NCBI GenBank assembly: GCA_030431335.1
Contig: JAUIJH010000009.1
Coordinates: 1-64,000 of the forward strand
Direction: 5' to 3'
Source of the DNA: Alphaproteobacteria bacterium
GTDB lineage: Bacteria; Pseudomonadota; Alphaproteobacteria; Rhizobiales; Amorphaceae
Length of the DNA stretch: 64,000 nt
Shown: positions 19,704 to 32,400 of the stretch, piece by piece
Position numbering within the stretch: the stretch's first letter is position 1
How the letters are laid out: each line of letters opens with the position of its first letter
Program-made: the position numbers and the translations under genes
The notes under the pieces: model-generated
What the model was told of the DNA's origin: nothing
The model's input: only the letters and a program-made list of their open reading frames with translations
Database searches by the model: none

Positions 19704-20614
19704 GCCTCGCCGAGCTCACCGCGCCCTGGCAGCGCTTCAACTACGGCTTCCTCGACGAGTCGGCCAAGCGCGAGATCAGGCGCAAGACGCTGAAGGCGAT
19801 CGCCGTTCCGGGCTATCAGGTTCCCTACGCCAGCCGCGAGGTGCCGATGGCGCGCGGCTGGGGCACCGGCGGCCTGCAGGTGACGTTGACGCTCCTCAAG
19901 CCGTCCTCGGTGGTGAAGGTGATCGACCAGGGCGCGGACGATTCCGTCAACGCCGTGAGCATCCGCAAATTCCTGCGCCGCGTCGGCGGCGTGGCCGAAA
20001 CGCTCGACACCACCGCGGCAACCTTGATCCAGTCGCGCCACCGCATCCCGGAGGAGAAGCTGCGGGCCGACCAGGTGCTCGTCCTGCAGGTGCCCGATCC
20101 GGAGCCGCTGCGCGCGGTGGAGCCCGACATCTCCGAGGCGCGCCACATGCACGCCGACGCCGATTACGGCCTCCTGTGGCTCAAGCTCTACGAGCAGATC
20201 GTGCGCTCGGGCCGCATCATGGAGGGGGCGAGCTATCCGAGCCTCGTCAACGGGCGCCACGTGATCAGCCCCTCGCCGATCCCGCGCTGGGACGTGCCCA
20301 AGCTCCACCAGGCGGACAACCTCACGATCCTGTCGGCCGGCCGCGAAAAGCGCATCTACGCGGTGCCGCCCCACACCGACGTCGCCCCGCTCGCGTTCGA
20401 CGACATCGCCTATCGCGTCGAGGACCACGCCGGCATCGCCTGCGAGCGCAGCGGCGTGAAGGGCTACTTCCTCAACGAGTTGCCGAAGGGAGGCGGGGCG
20501 TCGGTCTATGAAATGTCCGACACCCACTTCGCCACCAAGCACATCCAGAAGCGCGAGGGCGAAGCCGTCTCCTTCGGCGCCACCTACTACCGGAAAGGGA
20601 GCCTCGCCCGATGA
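19700..20614 (+). CDS. phnJ: alpha-D-ribose 1-methylphosphonate 5-phosphate C-P lyase PhnJ
   Basis: NYGFLDESAKREIRRKTLKAIAVPGYQVPYASREVPMARGWGTGGLQ. Confidence 0.95.
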   Translation: MSLAELTAPWQRFNYGFLDESAKREIRRKTLKAIAVPGYQVPYASREVPMARGWGTGGLQVTLTLLKPSSVVKVIDQGADDSVNAVSIRKFLRRVGGVAETLDTTAATLIQSRHRIPEEKLRADQVLVLQVPDPEPLRAVEPDISEARHMHADADYGLLWLKLYEQIVRSGRIMEGASYPSLVNGRHVISPSPIPRWDVPKLHQADNLTILSAGREKRIYAVPPHTDVAPLAFDDIAYRVEDHAGIACERSGVKGYFLNELPKGGGASVYEMSDTHFATKHIQKREGEAVSFGATYYRKGSLAR

Positions 20615-21422
20615 GAGCGACACCTTTGCCCCTCGCCCGCAACGCACCGCAGCTCGTCACCGCGGCGCCGCTCCTCGCCATGACGGGCGTCGCCAAGCGA
20701 TACGGTGACGTGGCGGCGCTGACGGCCGTCGACGTCGCCGTGCACGAAGGCGAGGTGCTCGGCATCGTCGGCGAGTCGGGATCGGGCAAGTCGACGCTGC
20801 TGCGCATGATGAACCTCGAGGAGATCCCCGATGCCGGCCGCTACACGCTGGACATCGCGGCCCATCGCGGCGCCAACCTCTTCGGCCTCGACCGCTACGA
20901 GCGGCGCATGCTGCGGGTGCGCGAAATCGGCATCGTCTACCAGAACCCGCACGACGGCTTGCGGATGCGCCACTCCTCCAGCGGCAACGTCGCCGAGCGG
21001 CTGGTGATCACTGGGGAGCGCCGGTTCGGCGAGCTGCGGCGCCGGGCGAAGGATGCGCTGATCGCCTCGGACTTCCCGATCAAGCGGATGGACCGGCCGC
21101 CGGCGGAATTGTCGGGCGGCATGCAGCAGCGCGTGCAACTGGCCAAGGCCATCGCGCTGGAGCCGACCTTGCTGCTGCTCGACGAGCCGACCACGGGCCT
21201 CGACGTCAGCGTGCAGGCGCTGGTGCTCGACACGCTGAAGCGATTGCAGCGCGAGCGGCGCATCACGATGGTGCTCGTCAGCCACGATCTCGGCGTCATC
21301 CGAACGATGGCCGACCGGGTCATGGTGATGCGGCGCGGCGCGGTCGTGGAGGAAGGCCTGGCCGACCAGGTGTTCCAGGATCCGCAACACCCCTACACCC
21401 AGCAACTGGTTCACGCGAAGCT

Positions 21423-21426
<4 letters not shown>
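20611..21426 (+). CDS. phnK: phosphonate C-P lyase system ATP-binding protein PhnK
   Basis: [34 protein letters not shown]; between phnJ and phnL. Confidence 0.92.
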
Positions 21427-22199
<773 letters not shown>

Positions 22200-22213
22200 C
22201 CGGAACCGGCCCC

Positions 22214-22987
22214 CTACGCCCCTTCCGCGACGCCGGCCGCGGCGAGGGCGCTCAACAGCTCACCGGTGTTGTCGATGGAAAACTGGACCCGCTCGCTGGC
22301 CCAGAGCGTCTCCGAATAGGTGATCGGCACGCCCTTCATGTCGACGTCGATCTTTTTCGTCACGATGATCGGCACCGACATGGCCTGGTCGAGCCGGCGC
22401 GCCTCCTCGGCCGTCGGCATCCGCACCGAGAGGTCCGTCTTGAGCCGGATGTAGTCCGCGACGCCGTATTCGGCGAGGACGGCCGACGTGCTGCGGCCCG
22501 CCCGCCGGGCTTCGTTGAGGCCCGGAAACCGGTGCACCGGATAGTAGGATTTGGAGAAGTTGACGACGTCCTCGTCCGCCAGGCCCCGCCGGACGATGTG
22601 ATACACCCTCTCCTCGGCGGGCAGGCGCAGCGCCTCGGCCACATGGGCGGGCGCCACGATTTCGTCCTCGCGCAGCGTCTCGCCGGATGGCTCGCGGCCC
22701 TGGCCCAGGAGGTTCTGCGAAAAGCGGGTCCGGTTGGAGAGGCGATAGTCGATGCGGTCGGCGCGCACGAAGACGCCCTTGCCATGGCGCACGTCGACGA
22801 GGCCGCGCCGTTCGAGCTCCGCGACCGCGCGCCGGACGCTGTGCCGGCCGACCCCGAAGCGCTCCATCATCGCGCTTTCGGTCGGCAGCTGCATGGTTTC
22901 GGCGAACGTGCCGGCGGCAATGTCCCTCGCCAGCTCTTCCTGGACCGCCTGCCACTGCCCCCGCATCGATCCGCCCTTGTCCGCCAT
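22214..22987 (-). CDS. phnF: GntR-family regulator, PhnF-like
   Basis: LPTESAMMERFGVGRHSVRRAVAELERRGLVDVRHGKGVFV; UTRA domain; convergent with phn operon. Confidence 0.82.
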   Translation of the reverse strand: MADKGGSMRGQWQAVQEELARDIAAGTFAETMQLPTESAMMERFGVGRHSVRRAVAELERRGLVDVRHGKGVFVRADRIDYRLSNRTRFSQNLLGQGREPSGETLREDEIVAPAHVAEALRLPAEERVYHIVRRGLADEDVVNFSKSYYPVHRFPGLNEARRAGRSTSAVLAEYGVADYIRLKTDLSVRMPTAEEARRLDQAMSVPIIVTKKIDVDMKGVPITYSETLWASERVQFSIDNTGELLSALAAAGVAEGA

Positions 22988-23021
22988 CCGCGTACGGCCC
23001 GGCGATCCGCTCGGGCCACAC

Positions 23022-23033
23022 TCATTCGAATGA
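23022..23033. promoter_or_regulatory. Perfect palindrome TCATTCGAATGA upstream of PhnF-like gene
   Basis: Self-complementary 12-mer; overlaps the CATYCGAATRAC motif found twice before phnG. Confidence 0.6.
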
Positions 23034-23082
23034 CCAGTAGTCGGATGCCCGCGGCCTGGCAAGAAAAGCCCGGCCCGCGCCG

Positions 23083-24117
23083 CTACTGCGTGTGCGGCAG
23101 CGCGTAGTTGAGAAGCGGCTGGCCCTTGGAGCTGTCCCGCCAGGCGCCCTCGACGGCCAGGTCCTCCAGAAGCGCGAAGCGGATGCCGAGGTCCTTGGCG
23201 CGGGCGAGCGCGGTCCGGGTGCGCTCGGCGAAGATCGGGATCGGCGAGGACGCGTCGTAGGCGAGGATGATCTGCCCGGCGGGAATGCCCGCTTCGGCCA
23301 GCGGGATCAGCGTGCCCGAAACGCAGAAATTGATCGCCTCGCCGAACGCGATGATCACGCCGCCGGCCTCGGTGAAGTCCTTCAGCTCCGCAAGCCACAG
23401 GTCCTGGCGCTGCGTCGCCTCGTCGCCGGTGGGGCAGAGCGCCTCCACGGCGCCGAACGCCTCGGTGTGGGGGTTTGCCGCCTTCATCACCATCATCGGG
23501 TCGGGCGCGCGGGCGGTCAGCGGCGCCCAGTGGGCGGTGTAGTCGTCGAACAAGGTCTCCATCACCGGGTCGAGCGTCCACCCGGCGGTGCCCTGCTCGC
23601 CGTGGTCGGGCCACACGTTCCAGCTGAGGCCCTTGCCGGCGAGACAGCGCGCATAGCTCTCCGCGTTGGCCTGGTGGTTCGGGTTGGCCGCCTTGAACTT
23701 GCCCGCCAGCACGTCCGCCGGGTCGATGTCGACGAACATCGGGGCCGGCGCGCCGGAGGCATCGACGAGGTAGAGTTCCGACCCCACATAGTACCGCGGG
23801 TGGGTGTCCATCGTGTACCAGGCGTTGGTGATCCGCCCCAGATTGGCGCGGACGAAGGCGTCGACGGTGGCGATGTCGCTCTCGGCGCCCGGCACGTAGA
23901 GCGCCTCCCCCGCGTCGGTGAAGGAGCGCTGGACGTCGACCGCGAGCAGCCCGATATCGGCGTCGGCCGGAATCTCGGCGACGAACTCCAGGCCGAGTTC
24001 CGCGGCCAGTTGCGCGCGCACCGCATCGCGCTCGGGGAACGCGGGCTGGGCGAGGGCGGCACCGGCCGTCGCCGCCATCGAAAGCGAGATAACCCAACGG
24101 GCGAGTGAAGAGATCAT
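23083..24117 (-). CDS. exported isochorismatase-like cysteine hydrolase
   Basis: Signal peptide MISSLARWVISLSMAATAGAALAQ; LLAVDVQRSF (Asp), GEAINFCVSGTL (Cys). Confidence 0.75.
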   Translation of the reverse strand: MISSLARWVISLSMAATAGAALAQPAFPERDAVRAQLAAELGLEFVAEIPADADIGLLAVDVQRSFTDAGEALYVPGAESDIATVDAFVRANLGRITNAWYTMDTHPRYYVGSELYLVDASGAPAPMFVDIDPADVLAGKFKAANPNHQANAESYARCLAGKGLSWNVWPDHGEQGTAGWTLDPVMETLFDDYTAHWAPLTARAPDPMMVMKAANPHTEAFGAVEALCPTGDEATQRQDLWLAELKDFTEAGGVIIAFGEAINFCVSGTLIPLAEAGIPAGQIILAYDASSPIPIFAERTRTALARAKDLGIRFALLEDLAVEGAWRDSSKGQPLLNYALPHTQ

Positions 24118-24209
24118 GTCGCGGCGACCCTCGTGTCGGTGTTTTCCATCGCCGGCACGTTAGCCTCGACGGGGGTCAGGCCGCGACTCTTTCTCGCTGG
24201 CTGGTGGCG

Positions 24210-24518
24210 CTAAACGCCGTCGAACACCTCGAGGGCGTCGCACTCCTTTTTGGAGAAGCGCTTGAGTGCCTTGTCGCGCAGCTCGATGAACTCATCGTCT
24301 TTGCGGAGCTGATAAGATCGGTTGAGCAGACGCAACAAGTCGAGATCGTCGTTCGATAGCGTGTTGACGCATTCTTTGAACGCATCTGGAATATTTTTTC
24401 CCGATCGCGAACTATACTCGCCCGCATATTGGGGACGCAGGGACCCAATGAGCTTCTTGCCGCCGCCCGCATGGTCGGGAGCCAAGACGAAACCATAGCG
24501 CGGTGCTTTCTTCGGCAT
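24210..24518 (-). CDS. hypothetical protein (102 aa), lower-GC segment
   Basis: Intact ORF MPKKAPRYGFVLAPDHAGGGKKLIGSLRPQYAGEY...; GGTTTTA-rich upstream. Confidence 0.55.
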   Translation of the reverse strand: MPKKAPRYGFVLAPDHAGGGKKLIGSLRPQYAGEYSSRSGKNIPDAFKECVNTLSNDDLDLLRLLNRSYQLRKDDEFIELRDKALKRFSKKECDALEVFDGV

Positions 24519-24694
24519 AAAACCTCCTAAAAAATAACTCTGAAGAACAATATGCGCAGGTTAGCCAACCCGGCTCGGAGGTGGCAAGAGGGACGTGGTG
24601 CCGGGTTGCCTCAAGTCGAGGACAAAGGCCCGAGGCGGGGTGCTATGGTTGCGCATATGTTCTATTGTCGGCGCGCAGCGAATCGGGTGATGTG

Positions 24695-27022
<2,328 letters not shown>

Positions 27023-27329
27023 ATCTGCAATCGGGAAAAATTCTGTCATTTTGCAGTTGATCCACCGCCCATTTAAGCGGCTTAATGGTGGCGCGGTGCG
27101 ATTGCCGCATCGGTTAATGTTTGTATCCGGCCGACTCGCGTCGGCCTATGCCCATACGGGCGAATTGCGGGAAGTGGTCCACGAGTAAGGATGGCCTCCG
27201 GCTCGACCGAGATAGCCAGCGCACCTGCGATTGAATGAGCCGCCGAGGCCGCATCGCTGGGAACGGCGAAGCGGTAGCCGCCAAGGCGGATGCGGGTTTA
27301 TCTCGAATGAGCCAGAATGAGACTATAAA

Positions 27330-27335
27330 TTGACA
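27330..27335 (+). promoter_or_regulatory. Possible -35 box (TTGACA) for the downstream hypothetical gene
   Basis: TTGACA followed 17 bp later by a weak TACTCC. Confidence 0.3.
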
Positions 27336-27385
27336 AACTTGTGGTCGATAGGTACTCCCGGGATTGTTCAACGAGCGGGACAGTG

Positions 27386-28276
27386 ATGGCACCTCCAAGC
27401 AAGAAAGAGACCCTTCGCCAAGAGATGCGCGATGCGTCTTTGATGGCAATATCTGGTCGGCGTGAACTTGCGCTAAGGTATTTAAACGAACTTGAAGTTG
27501 ATAAATACAGCCCGCTGCGACCGGCTCTCGATGCCTTCATCGAAATAGTCGAGCAGATCGACCCCAAGGTCAATATTCCCGTCAAAGGAAAGCGTGAGCG
27601 GGAGCGGGAAGAGGACGGCATTTCTCTCTGCTACATGGAAAAAGGCGCGCCATTGTGCGTCTATGTTTCCGGCACCGGCAGCATGGCCAGTGAAAAGCTC
27701 GTAGAAGCTTACTCGTACGGCCGCGGTTACTCGATCGCCTTCGCCAGCAACGAGAGTCGCAAGCTTTATCGGCAGCCGACCCTCCAGGCCCTGGAAGAAG
27801 CCAGCGCGCAGATTTTGGCCCGGGTCCGCAAGATCATCGAGGAGTGGGAGCCGAGCGACGTGACCGTCGTGGGTGGTTCGCGCTACGCGCTGTTCGCCGG
27901 CGCCATCGCGGCCGACTGCAACGCCGACAAGCTGCTCCTGGCCTCGCCGATGAGCCAGCTGTCGTCCGACGACCTGATCCCGACCAACAGCCCCCTCGGC
28001 CGCGACCTGGTTACGCGCATGCGCCAGATGCTGCCGGAGAAGTGGCAGGACCTCAACATCTTGCTGAAGGACTGGGCGCCGGAGCACCAGCTGCACGTGC
28101 TCTACAGCGTGTACAGGTCGGTCGACGTGGTCCACTCGACCTATCTCGAAGACCTGCCGAACGTGACGTTGTACCCGCACGAGAGCTGGCGCGACCACGA
28201 CACGATGCCCCTTCTCATGTCCACCGGCCTTTTGCAGAAGGTGATTCTGGAAAAGGTGCCCGAGAAGGCGAGCTGA
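27386..28276 (+). CDS. hypothetical protein, possible alpha/beta-hydrolase-like fold
   Basis: Intact ORF MAPPSKKETLRQEMRDASLMAIS...VTVVGGSRYALFAGAIAADCNADKLLLASP; GGSRY resembles a nucleophile elbow. Confidence 0.65.
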   Translation: MAPPSKKETLRQEMRDASLMAISGRRELALRYLNELEVDKYSPLRPALDAFIEIVEQIDPKVNIPVKGKREREREEDGISLCYMEKGAPLCVYVSGTGSMASEKLVEAYSYGRGYSIAFASNESRKLYRQPTLQALEEASAQILARVRKIIEEWEPSDVTVVGGSRYALFAGAIAADCNADKLLLASPMSQLSSDDLIPTNSPLGRDLVTRMRQMLPEKWQDLNILLKDWAPEHQLHVLYSVYRSVDVVHSTYLEDLPNVTLYPHESWRDHDTMPLLMSTGLLQKVILEKVPEKAS

Positions 28277-28352
28277 CAACGGCCGCTCCACCTTCGCGGC
28301 GGGGCGAGCGGGCCCCAAATCTGGCGGCCCGCTGAGCGATACGACCATTTTT

Positions 28353-28390
28353 CGGCGACCCCCGTACTGCGGTGGGTCGCCGTTTTTGTT
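28353..28390 (+). terminator. Intrinsic terminator
   Basis: Stem CGGCGACCC (28353-28361)/GGGTCGCCG (28374-28382) followed by TTTTTGTT. Confidence 0.8.
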
Positions 28391-28600
28391 GGTGAGGCGT
28401 CGATCCCGTGCCGGCCGGCGCCTGGCAAGCCGCAAGCACGACGTTCCGTGACGACATGCTGGCGCTTGAGCGGTCGAAGGAGGCAGGTTTACGAGCCGCT
28501 TGCCGCTTCGACACGCTCGAAAACGCTCGGGTGGACGCCTCGAGCGGGGGGCCAGCTCGCTCCATGGATCTGGAGCGAGACGGAACCATCAAGCTGCGTG

Positions 28601-29437
28601 CTAGATGCGGCCCCCGCGGCCACCGCCGCGACCTCCGCCACCACCACGCCCTCCGCCGCCGCCGCGGCCGCCGCCGCCGCCGCCCATGGCGCCGGCCTTG
28701 CGCAGGAGGCGCACCAGCATCTGCTGGTCGAGCTCGGTGGACATGGGCGTCTCGTCGGTCGGCTCGGGCAGGCCGGCCTCGGACAGGGCCTGCTGGATGA
28801 AACTCGCGTCGGCATCGGTGCGCGAATGCTCGCCGCCGGGCTCGATGTGCGCCGTCACCTTGGCGCCGCGGGCGCGCAGAATGTTGACCGTGGCCGCCAG
28901 GAAGGGAGGCGGCACCTGCATGTCCATCGCGTGGGTCGTCACGACGATGGGGATGCCCGTGAGGTCGGCCGTGTAGCGGCCGGACTCGCCCTCGGGCAGC
29001 ATCTGCGGGCCCGGGCCGAGCGTGCCGAGCAGCGCGCCCGTCATCGCCACCACCGCGCGGTAGTGGCGCCCGTTTCGCGCCACGTGCTCCAGCGCCAGCG
29101 CCGCGCCCATCGAAAAGCCCGCCAGCACGATCTCGCCCGGCTCGAAGCCCGCGTCCAGCGCCATCTGCACGGTGCTTTCGACGGTCTGCAACGCCGCCAT
29201 CAGGTGGGGGTCGTCGGCGGTCACGGGCTGATCGTTCCGGTGCGGCCACCAGGTGCCCTCCCCGGAGCCCGGAACCAGCACCGCCACGTCACCCGGCGAC
29301 AGGCGCTGGGCGTAGTTCGCGATGTTCTTCTGATTGCCGCCGCGCCCATGCAGCATGATGAGGACGTGGCGGGCTCTCGCCAGCGGAGCGCCTCGCACCA
29401 GGAGCGGCATGCCGCCGGTGGGGGTAGGCTCAGTCAT
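28601..29437 (-). CDS. phospholipase/carboxylesterase-type alpha/beta hydrolase with Gly/Arg-rich C-terminal tail
   Basis: MLHGRGGNQKN, LAGFSMGAALAL (GxSxG); C-terminus GAMGGGGGGRGGGGGRGGGGGRGGGRGGRI. Confidence 0.85.
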   Translation of the reverse strand: MTEPTPTGGMPLLVRGAPLARARHVLIMLHGRGGNQKNIANYAQRLSPGDVAVLVPGSGEGTWWPHRNDQPVTADDPHLMAALQTVESTVQMALDAGFEPGEIVLAGFSMGAALALEHVARNGRHYRAVVAMTGALLGTLGPGPQMLPEGESGRYTADLTGIPIVVTTHAMDMQVPPPFLAATVNILRARGAKVTAHIEPGGEHSRTDADASFIQQALSEAGLPEPTDETPMSTELDQQMLVRLLRKAGAMGGGGGGRGGGGGRGGGGGRGGGRGGRI

Positions 29438-32400
29438 ACATCAACCTTTTTGCGGGCGGCATCGCCCGTCCTTCCGCTGCACCGGACAAACGCGCCGGGG
29501 CGCGATCATCCCGCGGCCTCGCGCTTGCGCCCGATGAGCATCGAACCACCCGGCCAATGTCAAGCCCGATCCCGATCAGCGTCGGCACCAGCACCAGCAC
29601 CAGCACGGTGGCGAGCGCCAGCCCGAACACCATGGTGACGGCCATCGGCAGCAGGAATTGCGCCGACATCGAAGTCTCGAACATCAGCGGGATCAGCCCG
29701 CCGATGGTGGTGAGCGAGGTGAGCAGCACCGCGCGCAGCCGGTCGGCGCTGGCACCGACGGCGGCCACGTCGGGGTGCTCGCCGGCGGCAAGGCGCTCGT
29801 CGAACCGGCTCACCAGGATGATGGAATCGTTGACCAGGATGCCCGCCAGTCCCAGCAGGCCGACGAAACTCACGATGGTCAGGTTCATGCCGAGCAGCAC
29901 GTGCCCGATGATCGCGCCGACCGCGCCGAACGGAATGATCAGCATGATCACGATGGGCCGCCAGTAGGAGCCGAACACGAAGGCGAGCGTCAGGTAGATC
30001 ACGATCATCGCGAGGTAGGCGCCCTGCCGCAGATCCTGGAACGAGCGGCGCCGCTCGCGGTCGCGCCCGTCGAAGGTGCCGGTCACGCCATGGCGCGCCT
30101 CCAGCACCGGCAGCACCGTCTCGGCGACGATGTCGGTGATCTCCTGCGGCGTCGCGGCCCCGGCATCGACATCGGCGGTGACGGCGATGTTGGTGAGCCC
30201 GTCGCGCCGCACGATCACGGAGAAAGTGTTGCGCTCGGCGAACTCGGCCACCTCGGTCAACGGCACGAAGGTGCCGCCCGGCGCGCGCAGGAAAAGATCC
30301 GCCAGCGCCACGGCTTCGCCGCCGGAGCGCTGGCGCACGCGGATCGGCACCTCGTCGTCGCCCAAGGCGAGGCGGCGCGCCACGTCGCCCTCGAAGGCGC
30401 CGCGCACCTGTGCGCCGATGCTCTCGGCGGTGAAGCCGAGCGCCTCGCCGCGCGGCGTCATCTTCAGCGTAATCTCGGGCTTGCCCAGCGGCAGGTTGTC
30501 CTCCGCGCCGGTGACGCCCGGCAGCGTCGCGATGGCGGCGATGGCGTCGGCCGCCGCGGCCTTGAGCTTGGACGCGTCGGCGCCGCTGAGGCGCAGGTGC
30601 AGGTCGCGCCCGGGCGGGCCGCCGCGCCGCTCCGCCACCGACACGGCCCGCACGCCGGCCACGTCGGGCAGCGCCGCCCGCCACGCGCGCACGAGGTCGG
30701 GCGTGCGGACGGTGCGCTCCTCGGAGGCGGTGAGCTGCACGCGCAAGGTGGCGAGGTTGTCGCCCCGGTCGCGCCCGGCCCGGCCGATCAGCGCGTAGGC
30801 GTCCACCACCAGCGCCTCGCCCTTGGGCGGCAGCGTCGCCTCCACGGAGCGCAGCGCCCGCTCCACCGCCTCCACGCCCTCGATGGCCTTCTGGCGCGGC
30901 GTGCCGGCGTGGAACTCGATGCGCGCCTCCACGAACTCCGCCTCCGGCGAGGGGAAGAACACGAAGCGCACGTGGCCGCCGCCAATATAGAGCCCGTAGA
31001 TCACCACCATGATCGCGCCGACGGCGAGCGCCAGCGTGGTGTAGCGGAAGGCGTAGGAGGCGCGCACCAGGCGGCTGAACGGGCCATCGCGAAAGGCGTT
31101 GAAGCCGCGGTCGAAGCCGCCGCGCAGGCGCTCCAGGAGCGAGGGGCCGCCGCGTCCTGCCCGGCGCGCGAGGCGGGTTTCGATGAAGGAGCCGAGCGCC
31201 AGGCCGATGAGGATGGCGAAGATGCCCAACGGCACCGGCGGAATGTCGAACAGAACGCGCAGCGCCTCGGGATCGGCCTCGCGCGCCAGGTAGATCGCGC
31301 CGCGGATGGCCCCGCCGATCAGCGCCGCGCCGATGCCGGCGATGATGGTGAGGCGCAGGAACCGGCCGATCGCGAGCCCGGGCCCGCCCCTTTCGGCGTG
31401 GGCGAGATGGCCCGGCAGCACCAGGAAGCACTCCACCAGCGAGGCGAGGATGATGGAGATGCCCACCAGCGGCATCGCCGTCATCATCTGGCCGATGACG
31501 TCGCGCATCATGAAGATCGGCGCGAAGGCGGCGATGGTGGTGACCGACGAGGCGAGCACCGGCACCAGCATTTCCAGCGCGCCGCGCTCGGCCGCCTCCT
31601 CGGGCGGCACGCCGCGTCCGAGCAGCGTGTCGGTGTGCTCGCCCACCACGATGGCATCGTCGACGATGACGCCCAGCATCATGATCAGCGCGAACAGCGA
31701 GATCATGTTGATCGTCTGCCCGGTGGCCAGCATCACGGCCAGCGTGCCGGCGAAGGCCACCGGAATGCCCGCCGCCACCCAGAAGGCGATGCGCGCGCGC
31801 AGGAAGATGAACAGCACCACCAGCACCACGGCGAGGCCCTGCCAGCCGTTGCGGATGAGGATCGAGATGCGATCCATCAGGTGCTCGGTGCTGACGTCGT
31901 AGAGCTGCACCTTGAGGCTCTTGGGCAGCGTCGGCCCCACCTCGGCGAGGTATTCGCGCACCAGGCGGTCCGATTCCAGCGCGTCGTCGTGCTGGGCGCG
32001 CTCCACGCTCAGCTCGATGGCGGGGTTGCCGTCGCGCAGGCCCGATACGGCGTTGCGGGCGAAGCCTTCGTGCACGGTGGCGACGTCGCCGACACTCAGC
32101 GCCTCCCCGGAGGGCAGCGACTTGATGGTGATGGCGGCGATGGCGCGCGGCGTCTCGTCCCCCGCCAGGACGCGGATCTGGCGGTCGACGTCGCCGTCGA
32201 GCACGCCGGAGGGGCGGTCGAGCGTGTTGCGGCGGATGGCGTCGGCCACGTCGCTGACCGAGAGATTGTGGCGCAGCAGGTCGTGCTCGCGCGCGTCGAC
32301 CAGGATCTCGCGCTCGCGCATGCCGCCCATGGAGATGCGGTCGAGCCCGCGGTCGAGCAGATCGTCGCGGATGCGGCGGGCGAACACCTGCAGCGCCGCC

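Noticed and set aside
27114-27449. Minus-strand ORF in the intergenic region before 27386
   Set aside because: No recognisable domain, overlaps structured non-coding region and the start of a better-supported gene.
28556-28579. CTCGCTCCA-TGGATC-TGGAGCGAG hairpin as terminator of the esterase operon
   Set aside because: Strong 9-bp stem but no T-tract on the relevant strand; left unassigned.
28605-28976. Proline-rich plus-strand ORF MRPPRPPPRPPPPP
   Set aside because: Antisense of the Gly/Arg tail of the esterase.
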